Source of the DNA: Gordonia neofelifaecis NRRL B-59395
GTDB taxonomy: Bacteria; Actinomycetota; Actinomycetes; Mycobacteriales; Mycobacteriaceae
Direction of reading: 5' to 3'
Assembly: GCF_000192435.1 (NCBI RefSeq)
Contig: NZ_AEUD01000003.1
Location: forward strand, 124,001-188,000
DNA: 64,000 nucleotides
Shown one piece after another: positions 39,985 to 47,627 of the stretch. The notes under the pieces were generated by a model that ran no database searches, was not told the DNA's origin, and saw nothing but the letters and a program-made list of their open reading frames with translations. The translations under genes and the position numbers were made by a program. Every line of letters starts with the position of its first letter. Positions within the stretch are counted from its first letter, which is position 1.

Positions 39985-40794
39985 ATGGCTGCACAGCTCA
40001 CGGCCCGGGTGGCGAACTCCACCGGGCGCGGTATCGACGCCGCCGTCGTGACCGTCATGTCGCAGGCGGGGGAGCAGACGGCGATCGTTCGCAGTGACAC
40101 CGACGGGACCGTGCGGGTCGCGGATCTGACCACCGGGATGTACACCGTCGTCGCGACGGCACAGGGGTACCACCCGACCGCACGGACGGCGGTCGTGTCG
40201 GGAGCCGGCGCCGTCGGACTCGGTGACGTCACCCTGGAACGCACCGGGTCAGCACCCAGCCCCGAGGCTGGTGTCTGGGAGATCGACGGCACGCACTCCA
40301 GCCTCGAGATCAGCGTTCGGCATCTCGGGATCGCGACCGTTCGCGGACGCTTCACCGAATTCTCCGGGACGATCACCGTCGGGGAGGATCCGGAGCAGTC
40401 GTCCGTCGTGGCCGAGATCTCGACCGCGAGCATCGACAGCGACAACAAGATGCGCGACGACCACCTGCGGTCGAGCGACTTCTTCGACGTCGAGAACTTC
40501 CCGGCCGCAGTCTTCCGCGCCGACCGCCTGCGCTCGGCGGGCGACGAGACGTGGACCCTCGACGGGACGCTGACCATTCGGGACCATCCCGTTCCGGTCT
40601 CGCTCGAACTCGTCTTCCTCGGCCAGACCGAGGATCCCTGGGGCGGTGTCCGCGCCGGCTTCGAGGCGAAGGGAACCCTGAGCCGCAAGGAGTTCGGGAT
40701 CAGCTTCGACGACAGGCTGATCAGCGGTGCCGCACAGATCGGCAACAAGGCCGAGGTCCGCCTCGACATCCAGGCCGTCCGCACGGCCTCCTGA
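39985..40794 (+). CDS. YceI family protein with N-terminal carboxypeptidase-regulatory-like domain
   Basis: This 269-residue protein has residues about 1-85 forming one CarboxypepD_reg-type domain (ARVANSTGRGIDAAVVTVMSQAGEQTAIVRSDTDGTVRVADLTTGMYTVVATAQGYHP), and residues about 95-267 forming a YceI lipocalin-like barrel (WEIDGTHSSLEISVRHLGIATVRGRF, HLRSSDFFDVENFPAAVFRA, ISFDDRLISGAAQIGNKAEVRLDIQA). YceI proteins bind isoprenoid chains. No signal peptide. ATG 39985 has GAGGGA nine bases before; the GTG at 39979 is an alternative overlapping the previous stop. The fusion is unusual and matches the domain in its two neighbours. Confidence 0.85.
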   Translation: MAAQLTARVANSTGRGIDAAVVTVMSQAGEQTAIVRSDTDGTVRVADLTTGMYTVVATAQGYHPTARTAVVSGAGAVGLGDVTLERTGSAPSPEAGVWEIDGTHSSLEISVRHLGIATVRGRFTEFSGTITVGEDPEQSSVVAEISTASIDSDNKMRDDHLRSSDFFDVENFPAAVFRADRLRSAGDETWTLDGTLTIRDHPVPVSLELVFLGQTEDPWGGVRAGFEAKGTLSRKEFGISFDDRLISGAAQIGNKAEVRLDIQAVRTAS

Positions 40795-40867
40795 TTCGAC
40801 CCGATGCGGCGACGCATCGATCACTTGACGATGAAGTTCTGAAAGGCTCACATGTCGACCAAAACAG

Positions 40868-43507
40868 TTGGCGCCACCGCCGGCGGCACAGGCCCAGCCG
40901 GCGGTTCACGCCAGACGACGCTTCCTGTCCTTGACACAGTCGTGGGCCTCTGCGTCTCCGGTCCTGCGTCGCCTCTCGAACACCACGCTGGGCATGCTGA
41001 TCGCCACGATCAACAGCTCGATCGTGCTGATCGCACTGCCCGACATCTTCAAGGGCATCAACCTCAATCCGCTCGAGCCGCAGAACACCAGCTATCTGCT
41101 CTGGATGATGATGGGATTCCTCGTCGTCACCGCGGTGCTGGTGGTCAGCTTCGGGCGACTCGGCGACATGTACGGCCGGGCCCGCATGTACAACATGGGG
41201 TTCGCGGTCTTCACGATCTCATCGATCTTCCTGGCGATAACCTGGTTCGACGGTTCGGAGGCGGCCATCTGGCTGATCTTCTGGCGAGTGATCCAGGGCA
41301 TCGGTGGCGCCTTTCTGATGGCCAATTCGTCGGCGATCCTGACCGACGCCTTCCCGGCCGACCAGCGCGGACTCGCAATGGGCATCAACGGTGTCGCGGC
41401 GATCGCCGGATCGTTCCTCGGCCTGCTGATCGGCGGCGTGCTGGCTCCGATCCAGTGGCACTACATCTTCCTGGTCTCGGTTCCGTTCGGTGTCGTCGGC
41501 ACCATCTGGGCCTACCTCAAACTGCGTGACACCGGCGAGCGACGCAAGGCGAAGATGGACTGGTGGGGCAACCTCACCTTCGCCGTCGGACTCATCGCGG
41601 TCCTCGTCGGCATCACCTACGGCATCCAGCCGTACGGGTCGTCGGACATGGGCTGGACCAATCCGTGGGTGCTCGCCGCGCTGATCGGCGGACTCTTCGT
41701 GCTCGTGGTCTTCGTGTTCATCGAGATGAAGGTCGAGAGCCCGCTGTTCGAGCTCTCGCTGTTCCGGAACCGGTCGTTCACCTTCGGCAACATCGCCAAC
41801 CTGATGGCCTCCATCGGCCGCGGTGGGCTGCAGTTCATCCTCATCATCTGGCTGCAGGGCATCTGGCTGCCGCAGCACGGCTACGACTACTCGCAGACTC
41901 CGCTGTGGGCCGGCATCTACATGGTTCCGATGACCATCGGCTTCCTGGTCTCCGCCCCGGTGTCCGGTGCGCTGTCGGACAAGTTGGGGACCAAGTGGTT
42001 CACCACGATCGGTCTGCTGATCACCGCGGGCACATTCGCCGGACTGATCGCCATCCCGGTCGACTTCACGTACTGGGTGTTCGCGGTGATCCTGCTGATC
42101 AACGGCATCGGCATGGGCCTCTTCGCGTCGCCGAACCGTGCCGAGGTGATGAACAGCCTGCCGGTGACCTCGCGTGGATCCGGTGCGGGAATGATGACGA
42201 CATTCCAGAACGCCGCCATGGTGCTCTCCATCGGCCTGTTCTTCTCCCTGATGATCGCGGGTCTGTCGAGCACGCTGCCGACCGCGATGTACGACGGGCT
42301 CACCGCCAACGGCATGCCCGGAGGGGCGGCGCAGGCCATCGCCGGACTGCCGACGGTCGGCATCCTGTTCGCGGCGTTCCTGGGCTACAACCCTATCCAG
42401 CAGGTCGGCGGTCAGGCGCTCGACGGGCTGCCGCAGGCTAGCGTCGATCACCTCACCGGTCTCGACTTCTTCCCGCACCTGATCAGCGATCCGTTCTCGG
42501 ACGGTCTGACGGCGGCGTTCACCTTCGCGCTGATCTGCTGCATCCTCGGTGCGGCTGCGTCGCTGTTCACCGGTGGTCGCCGGCCGCTCGCCGCCGATCA
42601 CGAGACCGTCGGTGCGGAGATCGCGGCCGTCGCGGGCGACGCCGGAGTCGGATCGCCGCTGTCGCTGGTGGCCGAGACGCCGTCGTCGAGCTTCGGGTCA
42701 CGGACAGTCGCCGCCGCGACGACTGCCCCAGCGAGAACCGTCGGTGCGACGGTGTCCGGCAGCGTCACCGGTTCCGACGGCGCCCCGATCGTCGGTGCGG
42801 CCATCACGGTCACCGACAGCGAAGGTCGCCAGGCCGGTTCGGCGACGGTCGGCGACGACGGTCGCTACCGCGTCCGCGGTCTCGACAACGGTGCGTACAC
42901 GGTGATCGCCACCGCGCCGGGACGCGGACCGAAGGCGATCGGCGTCTCGACGGTCGGTGACGTGGGACTCCAGCGGGACTTCCGGCTCACGGGTGCTGCC
43001 GTGCTGGCCGGACGTGTCCGGGACGCCCAACGGCCGCTGCCCGCGCGTCTGGTGGTCACGGACCAGACCGGCAACGTGCTGGCGACCGCGCAGGCGGGCT
43101 CGGACGGCACCTTCGCCATCGCCGAGCTCAACGACGGCGACACGGTGGCAGTCACCGCGTCGGCTCCCGGCTACCAGGCCGCCAGCGAACTGGTCACGGC
43201 GGGGGACTCGACGGCGATCGACATCGTGCTCGACGCGATCGGCGGAGTTCAAGGCTACGTCCGGGCGGCCGACGGCACACCGCTGATCGGTGCCACGGTC
43301 TCCGCGATCGGGTCGGACCAGACCGTCGTCGCGACGGTGCGGTCGGACGCCGACGGCCGGTACCGGATCGAAGGGCTGACCGACGACCGCTTCACGATCG
43401 TCGCGGGAATGTACGAGCCGCGCGCGGTGCAGACGACTGTGAGCGCCGGGTCGGACAACGTCGTCGACATCAGTCTCGACACCGAGATCGAGACCCGGCA
43501 GGGCTGA
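40868..43507 (+). CDS. MFS exporter (EmrB/QacA type) fused to three carboxypeptidase-regulatory-like domains
   Basis: The readable frame is 879 codons. Residues about 35-590 form a 14-helix drug:H+ antiporter-type MFS transporter (MLIATINSSIVLIALPDIFKGINL, FGRLGDMYGRARMYNMGF, WRVIQGIGGAFLMANSSAILTDAFP). Residues about 618-870 are three CarboxypepD_reg-type repeats (GSVTGSDGAPIVGAAITV, AGRVRDAQRPLPARLVV, GYVRAADGTPLIGATVSA). With 14 helices both ends are cytoplasmic, so the added domains would be inside the cell. The most plausible start is ATG 40852, which has GAAAGG seven bases before it, but it is in another frame; a one-base indel before about 40925 would join it. The TTG at 40868 only marks where the open frame begins. 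Confidence 0.82.
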   Translation: MAPPPAAQAQPAVHARRRFLSLTQSWASASPVLRRLSNTTLGMLIATINSSIVLIALPDIFKGINLNPLEPQNTSYLLWMMMGFLVVTAVLVVSFGRLGDMYGRARMYNMGFAVFTISSIFLAITWFDGSEAAIWLIFWRVIQGIGGAFLMANSSAILTDAFPADQRGLAMGINGVAAIAGSFLGLLIGGVLAPIQWHYIFLVSVPFGVVGTIWAYLKLRDTGERRKAKMDWWGNLTFAVGLIAVLVGITYGIQPYGSSDMGWTNPWVLAALIGGLFVLVVFVFIEMKVESPLFELSLFRNRSFTFGNIANLMASIGRGGLQFILIIWLQGIWLPQHGYDYSQTPLWAGIYMVPMTIGFLVSAPVSGALSDKLGTKWFTTIGLLITAGTFAGLIAIPVDFTYWVFAVILLINGIGMGLFASPNRAEVMNSLPVTSRGSGAGMMTTFQNAAMVLSIGLFFSLMIAGLSSTLPTAMYDGLTANGMPGGAAQAIAGLPTVGILFAAFLGYNPIQQVGGQALDGLPQASVDHLTGLDFFPHLISDPFSDGLTAAFTFALICCILGAAASLFTGGRRPLAADHETVGAEIAAVAGDAGVGSPLSLVAETPSSSFGSRTVAAATTAPARTVGATVSGSVTGSDGAPIVGAAITVTDSEGRQAGSATVGDDGRYRVRGLDNGAYTVIATAPGRGPKAIGVSTVGDVGLQRDFRLTGAAVLAGRVRDAQRPLPARLVVTDQTGNVLATAQAGSDGTFAIAELNDGDTVAVTASAPGYQAASELVTAGDSTAIDIVLDAIGGVQGYVRAADGTPLIGATVSAIGSDQTVVATVRSDADGRYRIEGLTDDRFTIVAGMYEPRAVQTTVSAGSDNVVDISLDTEIETRQG

Positions 43508-43537
43508 TTCATCACGACTGCCGGAGCAGTTCCCTGA

Positions 43538-43574
43538 CAGTGCGGGCACCGTCGACCAGACGGTGCCCGCACTG
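43538..43574 (+). terminator. Perfect hairpin after the MFS gene
   Basis: Sixteen-base arms (43538-43553 and 43559-43574) are exact complements around a five-base loop GACCA. It ends the MarR-MFS operon ahead of gntR. Confidence 0.8.
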
Positions 43575-43578
43575 CTAT

Positions 43579-43593
43579 CTAGACAAGTTCTAG
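43579..43593. promoter_or_regulatory. Candidate GntR operator in front of gntR
   Basis: CTAGA-CAAGT-TCTAG is a palindrome 86 bases before the gntR start and contains the word AGACAAGTTC shared with the phosphonate operon promoter. A second inverted repeat, ACTTG-N6-CAAGT (43662-43677), overlaps the start region. Confidence 0.6.
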
Positions 43594-43678
43594 GGACGTT
43601 CACCTCGGCACCGAGAAGTTCACTTCGGCGCCATCCAGCGGCATCGGTCGGTCACGCTCAAACTTGTATTCTCAAGTC

Positions 43679-44425
43679 GTGTCCATTCCTCTTCATCAGC
43701 AACTGAGCAGTGAGTTCCGGGCCCGTATCGCGTCCGGCCAGTGGCCGGAGGGAATGCGGGCGCCGAGCGAGGCCGAACTCTGCGCCGAGTTCGGTGTCTC
43801 CCGCGGACCGGTCCGGCAGGCGATGGCGTCGCTGCGCACGGACGGCCTGCTGGTCGGCGGGCAGGGCAGCAGGCCACTGGTGCGCCGAAACGTACCGGAG
43901 CACTCGGCGACGGTCCTCGGATCGTTCACCGCCTGGGCAGACGGCCAGGGCCATCGGCCGGGTCAGCGGACGCTGCTCCAGTCCCGACACCCGGCCGACG
44001 CGGAGCTGGCCGGGCGGCTCGACATCGCCGCCGGCGAACCGGTCCTGACGATCGTCCGAGTCCGGACGCTCGACGATGAGCCCGCGCTGATCGAGCGCAT
44101 GTCGTTCGTCTGGGAGGTGGGGCAGACGCTGATGGAGTTCGATCCGGACTCGGGCTCCATCAACCGCTTCATGATCGACCACGGCGTCGATCTGTACAGC
44201 TCCGACCATCTGCTCGACGCGGTGGCCGCCGGACCCGAGGATGCGGACGCACTCGGGGTGGACGAGGGCTCCCCGCTGCTGAGAGTGCGCAGGCGCACTC
44301 AGGACTCGGTCGGCAGGATCATCGAATCCGCTGAAGACCGCTACCTCCCCGGGCATTGCAGCATCAGCATCACCAATCGCCTGACGGCGGCCTCCGGTCG
44401 TCAGGGCACCATGCGGCTCGCCTGA
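43679..44425 (+). CDS. GntR family regulator with UTRA domain
   Basis: This 248-residue protein has an N-terminal GntR winged helix (about 1-65: LHQQLSSEFRARIASGQWPEGMRAPSEAELCAEFGVSRGPVRQAMASLRTDG) and a UTRA ligand domain (about 85-235) of the HutC/PhnF group. PhnF-like members regulate phosphonate genes. It is followed 41 bases later by a phosphonatase-like gene. GTG 43679 starts right after a TATTCT box and without ribosome site, so a leaderless message is possible; a TTG at 43664 would give five more residues. Likely repressor of the phosphonate genes on both sides of the MarR operon. Confidence 0.85.
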   Translation: MSIPLHQQLSSEFRARIASGQWPEGMRAPSEAELCAEFGVSRGPVRQAMASLRTDGLLVGGQGSRPLVRRNVPEHSATVLGSFTAWADGQGHRPGQRTLLQSRHPADAELAGRLDIAAGEPVLTIVRVRTLDDEPALIERMSFVWEVGQTLMEFDPDSGSINRFMIDHGVDLYSSDHLLDAVAAGPEDADALGVDEGSPLLRVRRRTQDSVGRIIESAEDRYLPGHCSISITNRLTAASGRQGTMRLA

Positions 44426-44466
44426 CGTCGGCAGTCCGTCGTACTCGGTCCCCGAAAGGATCCTTC

Positions 44467-45162
44467 ATGATCGAACTCGTCGCACTCGACATCGCCGGAA
44501 CGACGGTCGACGACGGCGGCGCCGTCTACGTCGCACTTCGCGAGGCGGTCGAGGAGGTCGGCGCGACCGTCGCGGACGACGACCTCGCACACTGGATGGG
44601 CACCGACAAGGTGACGGCCATCGCCAACCTCGCCCGCATCGGCGGCGTCGATCTCGACGAGGCCGCGGCGCAGCGGGCGTTCGGGCGGTTCCGGCAGATC
44701 CTCGCCGAGGCTTATCGATCGGCGCCGCCCCGCCCGATCGACGCGGCCGAGGCGACGGTCGCGTCGCTGCGGGCGAACGGTGTCCGGGTGGCGTTGACGA
44801 GACCGGATTCGATCGCGCCGTCGTCGAGCCGCTGCTGGCCTCGCTCGGCTGGGGCGTCGACGGCGATGGGCGGGCGGTGACCTTCGACGCCGTCATCACC
44901 ACCGACGACGTTCCGGCGGGGCGGCCCGCGCCGTACATGATCTTCCGTGCGATGGAGCGGTGCGGCGTCGCGTCCGTTCGCGGCGTGGCTCGCCGCCGGT
45001 GACACGGTCGTCGACGTCCAGGCCGCCAACAACGCGGGCGCGACGTCCGTCGGAGTGCTGACCGGCCAGACCGGGCGCGGGCCACTCGAGGCGGCCGGTG
45101 CCGACCATGTGCTGGACTCGATCGCGGGAATCCCCGGACTGCTGGGCCCGAGCCGGACCTGA
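44467..45162 (+). pseudogene. Phosphonatase-like HAD hydrolase, two frameshifts
   Basis: Starts ATG 44467 with MIELVALDIAGTTVDD, the HAD motif I with nucleophile Asp8, and LAHWMGTDKVTAIANL as in phosphonatase-like (TIGR03351-type) hydrolases. After VRVALT (about 44799) the frame changes and continues GFDRAVVEPLLASLGWGV... to RAMERCGVASVRGVA; a second change near 44993 leads to AGDTVVDVQAANNAGATSVGVLTGQ, the HAD motif IV region, and the stop at 45162. Together the parts make a complete protein of about 230 residues. Each break needs one base. It either is decaying or is misread. In the family it acts on small phosphonates or related phospho-compounds. Confidence 0.78.
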
Positions 45163-45178
45163 TCGGCCGGAGAACAGA

Positions 45179-45216
45179 CAATCGCGGCGTCGTACCGAAG
45201 TACGACGCCGCGATTG
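45179..45216. terminator. Perfect 17-bp hairpin
   Basis: Arms 45179-45195 and 45200-45216 are exact complements around a CGAA tetraloop. It lies between the phosphonatase-like gene and the convergent tRNA-Leu gene and can serve both. Confidence 0.85.
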
Positions 45217-45224
45217 GAATTCGG

Positions 45225-45310
45225 TGTCCGAGGGGGGACTTGAACCCCCACGTCCGTTAATAGGACACTAGCACCTCAAGCTAGCGCGTCTGCCATTCCG
45301 CCACTCGGAC
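45225..45310 (-). tRNA. tRNA-Leu (GAG anticodon)
   Basis: On the minus strand the gene starts GTCCGAGTGG and ends CCTCGGAC plus the discriminator A, giving a full acceptor stem. The anticodon loop TTGAGGT sits between CTAGC and GCTAG stems, so the anticodon is GAG. A long variable arm (class II) and a GGTTCAAGTCC T-arm are present. The CCA end is not encoded. It is divergent from the M20 peptidase gene. Confidence 0.95.
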
Positions 45311-45399
45311 TTGTTCAGTTCTGGCGCGCCGCACCGCGTCGCGCTGCATAACAATAACCATGGTTGCCCCCGTATCCCAAATCCCCTACGAATGGAGTG

Positions 45400-46731
45400 G
45401 TGACAGGCTTGCGCGCGACCGATGAAGTTGTCGATCTGGTCAGTCGGCTCATCCAGTTCGACACGTCGAACACCGGACAGCCGGAGACCACCAAGGGAGA
45501 GGCCGACTGTGCCAAATGGGTTGCTGCGCAACTCGAAGAGGTCGGTTACACGACCGAGTACGTGGAGTCCGGGATGCCGGGGCGGGGGAATGTGTTCGCG
45601 CGTCTGCCCGGCGCAGACAGGGCACGCGGCGCGCTGCTGATCCACGTCCATCTCGACGTGGTGCCCGCAGAGGCCGGAGACTGGAGCGTCCACCCGTTCT
45701 CCGGCACGATCCAGGACGGCTACATCTGGGGCCGGGGTGCCGTCGACATGAAGGACATGGCGGGCATGGCACTGGCGCTCGCGCGTCAGCTCAAACGAGA
45801 CGGGACCGTCCCACCCCGAGACATCGTCTTCGCCTTCCTCGCCGACGAGGAGGCCGGCGGAACCTGGGGGTCGCACTGGCTGGTGCAGAACCGCCCCGAC
45901 CTGTTCGAGGGCATCACCGAGGCAGTCGGCGAAGTCGGCGGCTTCTCGCTGACCGTCGACCGCCCGGACGGCGGGGTACGGCGGCTGTATCTCGTCGAGA
46001 CGGCCGAGAAGGGGCTGTCGTGGATGCGGCTCACCTGCGACGCCCAGGCGGGTCACGGATCGTTCCTGGCGGCAGAGAACGCGGTGACCGAGATCGCCGC
46101 GGCCGTCGCGCGCATCGGGGCGCACCGATTCCCGCTCGTGATGACCGAATCGGTCGCGGAGTTCCTGACGGCCCTGTCGGAGGAGACCGGTCTGGACTTC
46201 AGCCCGGAGACCCCCGACCTGGAGTCGGCACTGTTCAAGATCGGCAATCTCGCGCGGATCATCGGCGCGACACTGCGGGACACGGCGAACCCCACCATGC
46301 TGTCCGCGGGATACAAGGCGAACGTGATTCCGCAGCACGCCGAGGCGGTGATCGACTGCCGCGTGCTGCCAGGCCGCCAGGTCGAGTTCGAACGGACCAT
46401 CGACGAATTGATCGGGCCGAATGTCAAGCGCGAGTGGATCACTCACCTCGACGCGTACGAGACCACGTTCGACGGGCATCTGGTCGACGCGATGAACGAG
46501 GCGATCCTGGCGCACGACGAGGACGGCCGAACGGTCCCGTACATGCTGTCGGGTGGCACGGACGCGAAGGCGTTCGCGAAACTCGGCATCCGCTGCTTCG
46601 GATTCGCGCCGCTCCAGCTGCCCCCGGACCTCGATTTCGCCGCGCTCTTCCACGGAGTCGACGAGCGGGTGCCCGTAGACTCGATTCTGTTCGGTACCAA
46701 GGTTTTCGAGCATTTCCTGCACAACTGCTGA
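45400..46731 (+). CDS. M20 family metallopeptidase (Rv2141c-like dipeptidase)
   Basis: This 443-residue di-zinc peptidase of the ArgE/DapE/PepV group has LLIHVHLDVVPA (metal ligand His and catalytic Asp), WGRGAVDMKD (bridging Asp), LADEEAGG (general base Glu and metal ligand), a lid domain around 200-310 and a C-terminal metal His in LFHGVDERV. Start region: GTG 45400 gives TGLRATDEVVDLVSRLI; nearby GTG 45397 and TTG 45409 are possible. The natural substrate, a peptide or acyl-amino acid, is not known. First gene of the second conserved block. Confidence 0.9.
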   Translation: MTGLRATDEVVDLVSRLIQFDTSNTGQPETTKGEADCAKWVAAQLEEVGYTTEYVESGMPGRGNVFARLPGADRARGALLIHVHLDVVPAEAGDWSVHPFSGTIQDGYIWGRGAVDMKDMAGMALALARQLKRDGTVPPRDIVFAFLADEEAGGTWGSHWLVQNRPDLFEGITEAVGEVGGFSLTVDRPDGGVRRLYLVETAEKGLSWMRLTCDAQAGHGSFLAAENAVTEIAAAVARIGAHRFPLVMTESVAEFLTALSEETGLDFSPETPDLESALFKIGNLARIIGATLRDTANPTMLSAGYKANVIPQHAEAVIDCRVLPGRQVEFERTIDELIGPNVKREWITHLDAYETTFDGHLVDAMNEAILAHDEDGRTVPYMLSGGTDAKAFAKLGIRCFGFAPLQLPPDLDFAALFHGVDERVPVDSILFGTKVFEHFLHNC

Positions 46732-46770
46732 CCACGACGGCAGAGTGAGAATCGTCGAAAGGACCACATT

Positions 46771-47310
46771 GTGACGACATACCACCCGTACGAGGCGTTG
46801 CCTCCGTTGCCGGAGATCACGGTGACCTCGAGTGACTTCGCCGAGGGTCAGACCCTGCCGACCCCACAGGTGTCGGGCATCTTCGGCGCGGGCGGCGAGG
46901 ACGTCTCGCCGCAGCTCAGCTGGTCGGGCTTCCCGGCGGAGACCAAGAGCTTCGTGGTGACCTGCTTCGACCCGGACGCGCCCACCGCGTCGGGCTTCTG
47001 GCACTGGGCCGTCGCCGACATTCCGGCGTCCGTGACATCGCTGGCCACCGGCGCGGGGTCACCCGGGTCGGCGGACCTGCCCGCAGGCGCGGTGACGCTC
47101 GGCAACGACGCGAGCCTCAAGCAGTTCGTCGGAGCGGGCCCGCCTCCGGGGCACGGACCGCACCGCTACATGTTCGCCGTGCACGCCGTCGACGTCGAAT
47201 CGTTGGAACTGCCCGACGGCGCGACCCCCGGCTTCCTCGGATTCAACCTGTACTCGCGAGCCATCGCACGCGGCATCCTCACCGGAGTATTCGAACTTCC
47301 GGCCGAGTAG
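46771..47310 (+). CDS. YbhB/YbcL family PEBP-like protein (Rv2140c-like)
   Basis: This 179-residue phosphatidylethanolamine-binding-protein fold member has [41 protein letters not shown] with the DPDAP and GxxHW anion-binding motifs, then [19 protein letters not shown]. Cytosolic; a lipid or small-ligand binding role is suspected in mycobacteria. GTG 46771 with AAAGGA eight bases upstream. A hairpin at 47332-47373 and a repeat element separate it from the convergent pyrD. Confidence 0.92.
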   Translation: MTTYHPYEALPPLPEITVTSSDFAEGQTLPTPQVSGIFGAGGEDVSPQLSWSGFPAETKSFVVTCFDPDAPTASGFWHWAVADIPASVTSLATGAGSPGSADLPAGAVTLGNDASLKQFVGAGPPPGHGPHRYMFAVHAVDVESLELPDGATPGFLGFNLYSRAIARGILTGVFELPAE

Positions 47311-47331
47311 CCGCACCCGTCCGGGCGCCCG

Positions 47332-47373
47332 CCGCCGGTTGAGCCAGCGACCTTCCGTTCGCTCAACCGGCGG
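47332..47373 (+). terminator. Hairpin downstream of the YbhB gene
   Basis: CCGCCGGTTGAG (47332-47343) and CTCAACCGGCGG (47362-47373) are exact complements with an 18-base loop that has a short inner stem. It follows the stop by 21 bases. Confidence 0.55.
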
Positions 47374-47410
47374 GGCGGTGTGCGGTCGGCGGGTTGCGGC
47401 GTGCCGATGT

Positions 47411-47588
47411 CGTTGGTTGAGCGGGCTTCGTTCCGTTGGTTGAGCGAGCGCAGCGAGTCGAAACCGTGGTGCGAACGGGCTGGTACTAGTCCCAGCCCGA
47501 GTGCTGTTGGCTTCGACTCGCTGCGCTCGCTCAACCAACGGAAGGGCGCGCCCGCTCACCCGGCGGAAGGGTGCTCGCTCAACCAACG
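47411..47588. repeat. Extragenic palindromic (REP-like) element with 30-bp inverted repeats
   Basis: Two 30-base arms (47433-47462 and 47512-47541) are perfect reverse complements; each carries the word GTTGAGCGAGCGCAGCGAG or its complement. The 49-base loop contains a further stem, CGGGCTGG and CCAGCCCG (47476-47499). Extra copies of TTGGTTGAG or its complement flank it at about 47413 and 47577. The word is common between genes in Gordonia and Rhodococcus genomes, as I recall. No transposase gene. Together with the hairpin at 47332 it fills the 317-base gap 47311-47627. Confidence 0.8.
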
Positions 47589-47627
47589 AGGGCTAACGCC
47601 GGGCCGGGTTGAGGGATGCCCGTGAAC

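Noticed and set aside
45225-45310. Use of the tRNA-Leu as a proven island integration site
   Set aside because: No integrase gene and no duplicated tRNA end were found in the window; it remains only a suggestion in the findings.
47411-47588. Insertion sequence at the repeat region
   Set aside because: No transposase frame and no flanking target duplication are visible; it fits an extragenic palindromic element better.
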